Part shown: piece after piece, positions 1 through 6,507 of the stretch
How the letters are laid out: the number at the start of each line of letters is the position of its first letter
Numbering within the stretch: the stretch's first letter is position 1
DNA from: an uncultured Porphyromonadaceae bacterium
Lineage (GTDB): Bacteria; Bacteroidota; Bacteroidia; Bacteroidales; Muribaculaceae
Reading direction: 5' to 3'
Assembly (NCBI GenBank): GCA_947166165.1
Contig: CAMVDK010000160.1
Coordinates: forward strand, 1 to 7,333
Length of the DNA stretch: 7,333 nucleotides
Notes under the pieces: generated by a model
The model's input: the letters and a program-made list of their open reading frames with translations, nothing else
The model's database searches: none
What the model was told of the DNA's origin: nothing
Position numbers and translations under genes: made by a program

Positions 1-401
1 TCCGCCGCGAAAAGGCCACCAGCAACATCTGCTCCAACGAGAGCCTCATGGCGCTCTACGTGACCGTCTATATGTCGCTGATGGGACGCAAAGGCCTCCG
101 CGAGGTGAACCAGCTGGGCTACAGCGGCGCGCACTATCTGGCCGAGCGCCTGTGCGCCACCGGCAAATTCGAGATGGCCTTCCCCGGCCAGCCGTTCCTC
201 AACGAGTTCGCCATCCGCACCACGCTCGACGTCGACGACCTCCAGGCGCAGTGCCGCTTCGTGGGCATCCAGGCCGGACTCAAGATTGCCGACGACACAC
301 TGCTGCTCTGCGTCACCGAGAGCCGCAGCAAGGCCGAAATCGACGCACTCATCGATCAAGTTGAACAATTAACCAGCCAGCACGAGGAGGAGAACAGATG
401 A
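1..401 (+). CDS. gcvPA: Glycine dehydrogenase (decarboxylating) subunit 1, 3' end (partial)
   Basis: This is the C-terminal 132 residues of the alpha subunit of the split glycine cleavage P-protein, with the reading frame starting at base 3; the 5' part lies outside the window. With GcvPB it forms the PLP enzyme that decarboxylates glycine and passes the aminomethyl group to the lipoyl arm of the H-protein in the cytoplasm. The fragment opens with REKATSNICSNESLMAL, the typical late GcvPA motif, and continues through the C-terminal domain (FNEFAIRT-like stretch near bases 200-225). It is followed directly by gcvPB, whose start codon overlaps this stop codon (ATGA at 398-401), so the two subunits are probably translationally coupled. 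The last codons read EEENR and give a GAGGAGGAG run just upstream of the gcvPB start. Identification rests on family motifs and on the neighbouring gcvPB. Confidence 0.93.
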   Translation, partial: RREKATSNICSNESLMALYVTVYMSLMGRKGLREVNQLGYSGAHYLAERLCATGKFEMAFPGQPFLNEFAIRTTLDVDDLQAQCRFVGIQAGLKIADDTLLLCVTESRSKAEIDALIDQVEQLTSQHEEENR

Positions 402-1873
402 ACAACACTTATTACGGAAAACTCATTTTCGAGTTGTCGAAGCAGGGCCGCCAGGGCTACTCGCTTCCCAACAACGAACTGTGCGACTACCAGCTCGACG
501 CGCTCCCCAGCCACCTGACGCGCCAGCAGGCCCCCGAGCTGCCCGAGGTCGACGAACTCACTGTGGTGCGACACTACACCAACATGAGCAACAACAACTT
601 CGGTGTCGACACCGGCTTCTACCCGCTGGGCTCGTGCACCATGAAGTACAACCCCAAAATCAACGAGGACATGGCCGCCCACCGCGACTTTGTGGGGCTG
701 CACCCGCTCCAGGACACCGACACCGTGCAAGGCGCGCTCGAGGTGTACTACAACCTGCAGCACAGCCTGGCCGAGCTGGCCGGCATGAAGGAGTTCACGC
801 TCAACCCCTTCGCCGGAGCCCACGGCGAGCTCACCGGACTCATGGTGATGCGCAGCTACCACCTGAGCCGCCACGATGAGCAGCGCACCAAGGTCATCGT
901 GCCCGACAGCGCCCACGGCACCAACCCCGCCAGCGCCGCCGTGTGCGGCCTCGACGTGGTGGTGGTCAAGAGCCGCCCCGACGGCACCGTCGACGTCGAC
1001 GACCTGCGCCCGCTGCTCGACGACTCCATCGCCGGCATGATGATGACCAACCCCAACACGCTGGGCATCTTCGAGCACAACATCGCCGAGATTGCCGCTC
1101 TGGTGCACGAAGCCGGCGGCTTGATGTACTACGATGGCGCCAACCTCAACCCGATGCTCGGCGTGTGCCGCCCGGGCGACCTGGGATTCGACATCATGCA
1201 CATCAACCTGCACAAGACCTTCTCCACGCCTCACGGCGGAGGAGGCCCCGGCAGCGGACCCGTGGGTGTGCGCGAAGGCCTGGAGCAGTTCCTGCCCAAC
1301 CCGCGCGTCATCCGCCACGACGAGGAGGACGGACACTACTACACCATCGGCGAGAGCGACGACGCGCTGGGCTACATCAGCGGTTTCCTCGGCAACTTTG
1401 CCGTCATGATGCGCGCCTACACCTACATCCTCACCCTCGGACGCGAGAATGTGAAGCAGGTGGGTCCCCTGGCCACGCTCAACGCCAACTATGTGAAGGA
1501 GTCGCTCAAGGACTGCTTCGAGCTGCCGCTCACCGGGGTGTGCAAGCACGAGTTTGTGTTCGACGGACTCAAGGACAAGAGCACCGGCGTCACCACCCTC
1601 GACGTGGCCAAGCGCCTGCTCGACTACGGCTTCCATGCGCCCACCATCTATTTCCCCCTGCTCTTCCACGAAGCGCTCATGATCGAGCCCACCGAGAACG
1701 AGAGCAAGGAGACGCTCGATGCCTTCATCGACGTGATGCGCACCATTGCCCGCGAGGCCAAAGAGCAGCCCGACATGGTGAAGACCGCCCCGCACAACAC
1801 CCCCGTGCGCCGGCTCGACGACACCAAGGCCGCCCTCGACCAGATTGTCACCTACCGCGAACTCGTCAAGTAA
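398..1873 (+). CDS. gcvPB: Glycine dehydrogenase (decarboxylating) subunit 2
   Basis: This 491-residue protein is the PLP-carrying beta subunit of the split P-protein of the glycine cleavage system; the length fits the roughly 490 residues usual for GcvPB. Visible motifs are YPLGSCTMKYNP (residues 75-86), the cofactor-region motif SAHGTNPASA (around 171-180, with H173), and the PLP-lysine segment INLHKTFSTPHGGGGPGSGP, whose K273 is the expected Schiff-base lysine. All key elements look intact, with no frameshift. The ATG at 398 overlaps the gcvPA stop by four bases, which fixes the start and implies coupled synthesis of the two subunits in a 1:1 complex. lpdA follows 95 bp downstream. A large open frame on the opposite strand (356-1927) is a by-product of the high GC content and is not a gene. 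Confidence 0.96.
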   Translation: MNNTYYGKLIFELSKQGRQGYSLPNNELCDYQLDALPSHLTRQQAPELPEVDELTVVRHYTNMSNNNFGVDTGFYPLGSCTMKYNPKINEDMAAHRDFVGLHPLQDTDTVQGALEVYYNLQHSLAELAGMKEFTLNPFAGAHGELTGLMVMRSYHLSRHDEQRTKVIVPDSAHGTNPASAAVCGLDVVVVKSRPDGTVDVDDLRPLLDDSIAGMMMTNPNTLGIFEHNIAEIAALVHEAGGLMYYDGANLNPMLGVCRPGDLGFDIMHINLHKTFSTPHGGGGPGSGPVGVREGLEQFLPNPRVIRHDEEDGHYYTIGESDDALGYISGFLGNFAVMMRAYTYILTLGRENVKQVGPLATLNANYVKESLKDCFELPLTGVCKHEFVFDGLKDKSTGVTTLDVAKRLLDYGFHAPTIYFPLLFHEALMIEPTENESKETLDAFIDVMRTIAREAKEQPDMVKTAPHNTPVRRLDDTKAALDQIVTYRELVK

Positions 1874-1889
1874 AGCAACGCTAACCAAT

Positions 1890-1947
1890 GAGAAACGGGA
1901 ATCGCGCATGCACACCCCCCCGTGCACCGCGCCTTTGCCCGTTTCTC
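1890..1947 (+). promoter_or_regulatory. Intergenic hairpin between gcvPB and lpdA
   Basis: The 95-bp gap between gcvPB and lpdA holds a 58-nt imperfect stem-loop. The outer stem is a perfect 10-bp repeat, GAGAAACGGG at 1890-1899 with CCCGTTTCTC at 1938-1947. Inside it are a 4-bp CGCG/CGCG helix (1903-1906 with 1928-1931) and a 5-bp TGCAC/GTGCA helix (1909-1913 with 1922-1926), capped by an 8-nt loop with a run of seven Cs. Only three Ts follow the outer stem, so it is a weak candidate for a factor-independent terminator. It could be a partial terminator, an mRNA-processing or stability element, or an attenuator that sets lpdA expression apart from gcvPAB. The pairing is seen directly; the function is inferred. 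Confidence 0.45.
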
Positions 1948-1968
1948 TTTCATAAATCTGAATTCAAC

Positions 1969-3306
1969 ATGTACGACCTTATTATAATAGGTGCCGGCCC
2001 CGGTGGCTACGAGCTGGCCGCGTCGGCCGCCGCCAAAGGCCTCCAGGTGGCCATCGTTGAGCGCGACCTGCTCGGAGGCACCTGCCTCAACCGTGGCTGC
2101 ATCCCCACCAAGGCCCTGTGCCGCAACGCCGAGGTGGTCAACCTCGTGCGCGAAGCCGCCGTGTGGGGCGTGAACGCCGGCGACATCACCGTGGACTACG
2201 CCACCGCCTTCGCCCGCAAGAACGAAGTCGTCAGCCAGCTGCGCGACGGTGTGGCCATGCTCATGGGCCAGCCCGGCATCACCGTCATCGAGGGCGAGGC
2301 CGCCTTCGTCGATGCCCACACCATCGCCGTGGCCGGAGAGCGGCACCAAGCCAAAAACATCGTCATCGCCACCGGCAGCGCGCCGCGCGGACTGCCCATC
2401 CCGGGGGCCGACCTGTGCATGACCAGCGACGACATCCTGGCCATGGACACCCTGCCCAAGAGCCTGTGCATCGTGGGCGGTGGAGTGATTGGCATGGAGT
2501 TCGCAGCCATCTTCCAGAGCTTCGGCGTGGAAGTGACCGTGATTGAGTACTGCAAGGAAATTCTCCCGCCGTTCGACAAGGACATCGCCAAGCGCCTCAA
2601 GAGCGTGCTCAGCAAGCGCGGCATCAAGGTGATCACCAGCGCCGCCGTCAAGGCCGTGACCGAGAGCGCCGACGGCCTCACCGTGGCCTACGACGCCAAG
2701 GGCAAGGAGCAGAGCGTCGCCGCCGAGCGCGTGCTCATGTCGGTGGGCCGCCAGCCCGTGCTCCCCGCCGGACTCGACGCGGCCGGCATCGCCGTGGGCC
2801 GGCGCGGCATCGAGGTGGACGACCACATGCGCACCAGCGCCGAGGGCGTCTACGCCATCGGCGACGTGAACGGACGCATGATGCTCGCCCACGCCGCCAG
2901 CGCGCAGGGCGAGGTGGCCTTGGCCCACATCCTCGGCCAGCCCTGCCACATCCGCCTCGACGTGGTGCCCAGCGCCGTGTTCACCGTGCCCGAACTCTCG
3001 ATGGTGGGACTCACCGAGGAGCAGTGCGCCGAGCGCGGCATGAACGTGGTGGTCAAGAAATCCTTCTTCCGCAGCAACGGCAAGGCCGTCTCCATGGCCG
3101 AGCCCGACGGACTGCTCAAGATGATTGTCGACGCCGACACGCGCCGCATCGTGGGCTGCCACATCTGCGGGGCCCACGCCGCCGACCTCATCCAGGAAGT
3201 GGTCATGGCCATCAACGCCGACGCCACCGTCGACTGCCTGGCCGACTCCATCCACGGCCACCCCACCCTCACCGAGGTGGTCCAAGCCGCCGCCCGCCAG
3301 TTCTAA
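1969..3306 (+). CDS. lpdA: Dihydrolipoyl dehydrogenase (E3 / L-protein)
   Basis: This 445-residue cytoplasmic FAD flavoprotein reoxidises dihydrolipoyl groups with NAD+. Next to gcvPAB it serves as the L-protein of glycine cleavage and may be shared with 2-oxoacid dehydrogenase complexes. The start at 1969 (MYDLIIIGAGPGGYELA) places the FAD-binding GxGxxG right at the N-terminus, as usual. An in-frame ATG at 1888 would add 27 residues with no family similarity, encoded by the upstream hairpin, so it was not used. Motifs in order are the FAD dinucleotide fold (residues 4-31), the redox disulfide GGTCLNRGC (C39 and C44), the NAD-binding GGGVIG (170-175), the second FAD motif YAIGDV (295-300), and the C-terminal HGHPTLTE with the catalytic His431-Glu436 pair of the partner subunit. 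The gene is intact and of normal length for Lpd, and is probably the last gene of the glycine cleavage operon. Confidence 0.95.
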   Translation: MYDLIIIGAGPGGYELAASAAAKGLQVAIVERDLLGGTCLNRGCIPTKALCRNAEVVNLVREAAVWGVNAGDITVDYATAFARKNEVVSQLRDGVAMLMGQPGITVIEGEAAFVDAHTIAVAGERHQAKNIVIATGSAPRGLPIPGADLCMTSDDILAMDTLPKSLCIVGGGVIGMEFAAIFQSFGVEVTVIEYCKEILPPFDKDIAKRLKSVLSKRGIKVITSAAVKAVTESADGLTVAYDAKGKEQSVAAERVLMSVGRQPVLPAGLDAAGIAVGRRGIEVDDHMRTSAEGVYAIGDVNGRMMLAHAASAQGEVALAHILGQPCHIRLDVVPSAVFTVPELSMVGLTEEQCAERGMNVVVKKSFFRSNGKAVSMAEPDGLLKMIVDADTRRIVGCHICGAHAADLIQEVVMAINADATVDCLADSIHGHPTLTEVVQAAARQF

Positions 3307-3333
3307 AGAGCTACGGCATCGCAACACATCCCC

Positions 3334-3369
3334 TGAGGGCCACGCCGGCACTTGCCGGCGTGGCCCTCA
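3334..3369 (+). terminator. Perfect 16-bp stem-loop after lpdA (likely operon terminator)
   Basis: Starting 27 bp after the lpdA stop, TGAGGGCCACGCCGGC (3334-3349) pairs perfectly with GCCGGCGTGGCCCTCA (3354-3369) around an ACTT loop. This is a very stable GC-rich hairpin placed where the glycine cleavage operon should end. No T-run follows (TTGCC comes next), so it is not a textbook intrinsic terminator. It may act with Rho or as a 3'-end stabiliser. The structure is certain; its role as a terminator is inferred from position. Confidence 0.55.
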
Positions 3370-3536
3370 TTGCCAGCAAGACCGCTGATTGAAGATGCCG
3401 ACAGGAGCAAAAACGGAGCATTTAACGCTTTTTTCGGCACATCTCATTGCCCATCCAACAAAAAGTGGCAACTTTACACCATTAAGGTTCCAAAAAATGT
3501 CGAATTTGGCAATTTTCCGAACTTAACATATCAACT
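3370..3536. other. AT-richer leader upstream of the ATPase remnant
   Basis: These 167 bp between the lpdA hairpin and the ATPase remnant hold no convincing gene. They are clearly richer in A and T than the flanking metabolic genes and are probably the original upstream region of the ATPase gene. They contain a direct repeat, TGGCAACTTT at 3466-3475 and TGGCAATTTT at 3507-3516, offset by 41 bp. The first copy is part of a short dyad, AAAGT-GGCA-ACTTT (3462-3475, allowing for the adjoining As). A weak AGC/GCT hairpin followed by a T-run (about 3411-3434) is present but unconvincing. No clear TAnnTTTG box was found; the nearest match is CGAATTTG at 3501-3508, with two mismatches. Confidence 0.4.
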
Positions 3537-3641
3537 ATGGAACTCTATCGCGACATCATCCTGCAACTCGAAGAATGGAAAAACCGCCCATCGCGCAAGC
3601 CGCTCATCATGCAAGGTGCCCGCCAAGTGGGAAAAACGTGA
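3537..3641 (+). pseudogene. Truncated AAA ATPase (DUF4143-associated family), N-terminal remnant
   Basis: This is a 34-codon fragment, from MELYRDIILQLEEWKNRP to LIMQGARQVGKT and then TGA. It matches the first residues of the AAA ATPases that carry a C-terminal DUF4143 domain, which are common and often multicopy in Bacteroidales. Members begin with a short helix containing a 'W-K/R' segment, then a strand leading into the Walker A loop GARQVGKT, and run to roughly 370-430 residues. Here the frame ends on the threonine of Walker A. The usual next residue is Trp (TGG), and the bases ACGTG are kept before sequence similarity stops at about 3640. No Walker B, sensor or DUF4143 segment follows, so no ATPase can be made. 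The 3' end abuts, and lends antisense codons to, the convergent DUF4105-like gene. The family call rests on a short but distinctive motif. Confidence 0.75.
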
Positions 3642-4437
3642 ACGGTGAATTAACCGATTGACGCGCCTGCAACTTTATCGGTAAAAGCTCCGACTTATGT
3701 TTTAGCATCGGTCGCACTTGTCCTTCATCATCAATGATTCTTGAATTCGACACAACTGCTGGATACATTTCGGGCGACATTCTACTCTCTTGCGGCCAAA
3801 AAACATCAGCTTCAGTCCCTATCAATGACAAACATATGAATCGTGTCCATGGCGCATTTCGGTATAGGTATCTTACGCCATCACCGTTATTCAGTTCAAG
3901 CATCTTTTCGGGCCACTTAAATTCAATTCTGGCCGGCAAGATAGATTGCTCAAGAATAATGAGCGACGTGGACGTACAATTATTCTCGGCGAAATTGAAC
4001 TTTCGGTGTGCTCCAGCCACCATGTCGTTGTCGAGCATCCTCCACAGTTCTTGCTTCTCGTGCAAGGTGAGATTCAACTCATATTGCATGGCACCTCGTC
4101 CATTCTCACGGTAGTACCCAACAAAGACATCGGTCGGAACTGCTGCAAAGGCAGCGTTGGCACTTCCTGAGAAGAACTTTATGAAATCCGCCATTCGCAC
4201 ATCGGTTTCGAGCGAGAAACAATAGTCCAAATCATGCACAGGGCACTCCATCCGCAACGCACAGTGGCCAAGCGAAGAATACACATCCTGCCCGGGTGAG
4301 AACACCACCAGGCTGGCGGTGACGAAGTTGCTGCTGTCGGGGAGCAGGGGGCCGGGGTGGGTGTAGGGCACGGCGACCGATGCGCGGGCGGCCAGCGCAC
4401 ACAGGGCGAGTATCAGATAGATGGCGTAGCGGTTCAT
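3607..4437 (-). CDS. Lnb N-terminal domain (DUF4105)-like exported protein, probably 3'-truncated
   Basis: This 276-residue protein has an N-terminal signal peptide (residues 1-22, hydrophobic YAIYLILALCALAA), so it should cross the inner membrane. Residues from about 40 to 200 resemble the Lnb N-terminal periplasmic (DUF4105) domain: VVFSPGQDVYSSLGHCALRM with H58, and NFAENNCTSTS with C154. The His-then-Cys order recalls permuted papain-like folds, but any catalytic role is inference. Bacteroidales relatives usually continue into a multi-helix membrane domain and are nearer 380-400 residues. Here the sequence reaches SVNSPFTF and then ends in ten or so codons (about 267-276) that are the antisense of the neighbouring ATPase fragment. 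The membrane part is therefore missing and the protein may not work. The first 50 or so codons are GC-rich like the neighbours, while the remainder is much richer in A and T. Start is the ATG at 4437, just after a candidate promoter box. Confidence 0.7.
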   Translation of the reverse strand: MNRYAIYLILALCALAARASVAVPYTHPGPLLPDSSNFVTASLVVFSPGQDVYSSLGHCALRMECPVHDLDYCFSLETDVRMADFIKFFSGSANAAFAAVPTDVFVGYYRENGRGAMQYELNLTLHEKQELWRMLDNDMVAGAHRKFNFAENNCTSTSLIILEQSILPARIEFKWPEKMLELNNGDGVRYLYRNAPWTRFICLSLIGTEADVFWPQESRMSPEMYPAVVSNSRIIDDEGQVRPMLKHKSELLPIKLQARQSVNSPFTFFPLGGHLA

Positions 4438-4461
4438 TGGTCTCAGCGTTTTTTGAGTTCA

Positions 4462-4469
4462 CAAAATTA
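4462..4469 (-). promoter_or_regulatory. Candidate -7 box for the DUF4105-like gene
   Basis: On the - strand this reads TAATTTTG, an exact match to the Bacteroidetes sigma-ABfr -7 consensus TAnnTTTG. It lies 25 bp upstream of the ATG at 4437 and would give a leader of about 18 nt. I see no good TTTG -33 element 19-21 bp further upstream, so the call rests on the -7 box and its position. Confidence 0.5.
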
Positions 4470-4574
4470 CTGCTTTCCGTTTAAATTGCGTGAATCTTTC
4501 GGGCGGAATTGGAATTGTTGTTAATGATTTTTCGATTTTAGGGCGCAGGCGGGCCTCAAGTCGCGTTTTTTCGC

Positions 4575-4582
4575 TATATTTG
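4575..4582 (+). promoter_or_regulatory. Candidate -7 box for the acyl-CoA synthetase gene
   Basis: TATATTTG is an exact match to TAnnTTTG and is followed by CA, in the context GCTATATTTGCAG that is frequent in Bacteroidales promoters. It lies 36 bp upstream of the ATG at 4619, giving a leader of about 30 nt. This also argues against using the in-frame ATG at 4490, which is upstream of the box. No clear -33 element is seen. The promoter would also serve prfB if the two genes are co-transcribed. Confidence 0.6.
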
Positions 4583-4618
4583 CAGATTAGAAGAATAAAT
4601 TGTGTCAACCACATTGCT

Positions 4619-6454
4619 ATGAACAAATTCGTCGAACTCCTTCCGCGGCAAGTGGAGCGCTATGGCGACCGCGAGCAGCTCCGCTACCGCGACTACGTCA
4701 CGCAGCAGTGGACCTCGATGTCGTGGATTCAATTCAACGCCGCCGTGGGCGAGGCCGCCTCGGCGCTGTGCCACGCGGGCATCGGCGTGCAAGACCGCCT
4801 GTGCATCTTCGCCCAGAACTGTCCCGAGATCCTCATCACGCATTTCGCCGCGTTCTGCAACCGTGCCGTGCCCGTGCCCATCTATGCCACCAGCAGCCGC
4901 GACGAGGCCGCCTACATTGTCAACGACTCCGGTGCCACGCTGCTGCTTGCCGGCGACCAGCCGCAGTACGACATCGCGCTCGAGCTGCTCGACCTGTGCC
5001 CCGGGCTGCGGATGGTGGTCACGCTCAACCCCACCATCAAGCGGCGCGACACCGACAGCCGCGTCGTCACCTGGGAGCAGTTCGTAGAGCTGGGACGGCT
5101 GCACGCCGCCGACACCCGCGCCACCGTGGAGCAGCGCAGCGCCGACGGCGCCGACTCCGACCTGATGTATCTCATCTACACCTCGGGCACCACCGGCGTG
5201 CCCAAGGGGGTGATGCTCACCCACAGCAACTTCAACGCGGCCATGTGGGCCCACCAGCAGCGGCTGCCGCTGCACCCCGACACCGACCTCTCGCTCAGCT
5301 TCCTGCCTTTGAGCCACGTGTTTGAGCTGGGATTCACCATGGTGTGCATGACCGTGGGCATACGCGTGGCCATCAACCACGACCCGCACGAGATTCAGCG
5401 CGCCGTGAAGGAGGTGCAGCCCACCATCATGTGCAGCGTGCCGCGCTTCTGGGAGAAGGTCTACACCGCCATCCGCGACAACTTCGACGCCGCGCCCACC
5501 GTGCTGCGCATGCTCGTGAAGCGCGCCATTGCCGTGGGCAAGACGCGCAACATCAAGTACGCCCGCCTGGGCAAGAAGGCCCCGCTGCTCGTCGAGAAGC
5601 AGTACCAGTACTTCGAGAAGAAGGTCTTCGCCAAACTGCGCGCGGCCATCGGCATCGAGCACGGCAACTTCTTCCCCACGGCCGGAGCCATGCTCAGCGA
5701 CAACATCACCGAGTTTCTGCACGCCGTGGGCATCAACATCATGGTCGGCTACGGCCTCACCGAGACCAACGCCTCGGTCTGCTTCTTCGAGAACGAGGGG
5801 TGGACCATCGGCACCGTGGGCTATCCCATTCCCTGCGTCAACGTGCGCATCGGCGAGAAGAACGAAATCCTCGTGCAAGGCCCCACCATCATGAAGGGCT
5901 ACTACAACAAGCCCGAAGAGACTGCCGCCGTGATCGACACCGACGGGTGGTTCCACACCGGCGACTGCGGCGAAATCAACGAGCAGGGCCAGCTCATCCT
6001 CACCGAGCGGCTCAAGGACCTCTACAAGACCAGCAACGGCAAGTATATCGCTCCGCAGATGCTCGAAACCGCCCTGGGGCAGGACAAGTTCATCGACCAG
6101 GTGGCCATCATCGGCGACGGACGCAAATATGTGTCGGCGCTCATCGTGCCCGACTTCGACGAACTCAAGGCCTACGCCGAGAAGCAGCGCATCGCCTTCG
6201 CCAGCATCGAAGACCTGGTCAACAACCCCGACATCCACCGCATGGTGGAACAGCGCATCGAGGGCTACCAGAAGGACCTGGCCAGCTACGAGCAGATCAA
6301 GCGCTTCGTGCTGCTGCCGCGGCCCTTCACCATGGAGTCTGGCGAGCTGACCAACACGCTCAAGATTCGCCGGGCGGTTATCAACAAGCGCTACGCGCCG
6401 CTCATCGACGCCATGTATGCCGCCGACTTCAGACGGAAAAAGAACAAAGAGTGA
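4619..6454 (+). CDS. fadD: Long-chain fatty acid--CoA ligase (AMP-forming acyl-CoA synthetase)
   Basis: This 611-residue enzyme of the ANL superfamily should activate long-chain fatty acids with ATP to acyl-AMP and then acyl-CoA, at the inner face of the membrane, for phospholipid recycling or degradation. The start at 4619 (MNKFVELLPRQVERYGD) is chosen over an in-frame ATG at 4490. The extra 43 residues are unlike the family and span the TATATTTG promoter box. Motifs in order are the ATP/phosphate loop YTSGTTGVPKG (187-197), GYGLTET (377-383), DGWFHTGD (442-449) with the nucleotide-binding aspartate, LTERLKD (461-467) leading into the C-terminal lid, and NTLKIRR with K582 as the likely catalytic lid lysine. 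The roughly 600-residue length matches the long-chain subfamily. The symbol is by family resemblance, since chain-length preference cannot be read from sequence. prfB follows after 53 bp. Confidence 0.9.
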   Translation: MNKFVELLPRQVERYGDREQLRYRDYVTQQWTSMSWIQFNAAVGEAASALCHAGIGVQDRLCIFAQNCPEILITHFAAFCNRAVPVPIYATSSRDEAAYIVNDSGATLLLAGDQPQYDIALELLDLCPGLRMVVTLNPTIKRRDTDSRVVTWEQFVELGRLHAADTRATVEQRSADGADSDLMYLIYTSGTTGVPKGVMLTHSNFNAAMWAHQQRLPLHPDTDLSLSFLPLSHVFELGFTMVCMTVGIRVAINHDPHEIQRAVKEVQPTIMCSVPRFWEKVYTAIRDNFDAAPTVLRMLVKRAIAVGKTRNIKYARLGKKAPLLVEKQYQYFEKKVFAKLRAAIGIEHGNFFPTAGAMLSDNITEFLHAVGINIMVGYGLTETNASVCFFENEGWTIGTVGYPIPCVNVRIGEKNEILVQGPTIMKGYYNKPEETAAVIDTDGWFHTGDCGEINEQGQLILTERLKDLYKTSNGKYIAPQMLETALGQDKFIDQVAIIGDGRKYVSALIVPDFDELKAYAEKQRIAFASIEDLVNNPDIHRMVEQRIEGYQKDLASYEQIKRFVLLPRPFTMESGELTNTLKIRRAVINKRYAPLIDAMYAADFRRKKNKE

Positions 6455-6507
6455 GACGCCCGCCCCCGCCTTACAACTACAATCATCCATTATCCATATC
6501 TATATAA

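Noticed and set aside
356..1927. Long - strand open frame (523 codons) opposite gcvPB
   Set aside because: It is antisense to a clearly identified gene, rich in Val, His, Gly and Ala as expected from the reverse complement of GC-rich codons, and has no recognisable domain.
1934..1960. Possible promoter for lpdA: TTTG at 1934-1937 and TAAATCTG at 1953-1960
   Set aside because: The -7 box has one mismatch, the spacing (15 bp) is shorter than the usual 19-21, and the start site would fall almost on the ATG. The TTTG also lies inside the hairpin.
1852..3351. Long - strand open frame (499 codons) opposite lpdA
   Set aside because: Same GC-driven shadow pattern, with low-complexity His/Gly/Val/Asp-rich composition.
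3411..3434. Weak hairpin (AGC/GCT) followed by a T-run as a second terminator
   Set aside because: Only three Watson-Crick pairs plus wobbles and a mismatch; too weak to annotate.
3352..3648. A 98-codon + strand open frame across the lpdA hairpin and ATPase remnant
   Set aside because: It starts inside the hairpin and runs through the ATPase fragment in the wrong frame; no family resemblance.
3734..4170. Two + strand open frames (126 and 74 codons) opposite the DUF4105-like gene
   Set aside because: They are antisense to a gene with a signal peptide and family motifs, and overlap each other in different frames.
4490..4618. 43-residue N-terminal extension of the acyl-CoA synthetase from the ATG at 4490
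   Set aside because: The extension lacks family similarity, is AT-rich non-coding in character, and contains the TATATTTG promoter box.
4574..6490. Very long - strand open frame (638 codons) opposite the acyl-CoA synthetase
   Set aside because: Its length is striking, but it is the antisense shadow of a strongly supported enzyme gene and shows no family motifs.
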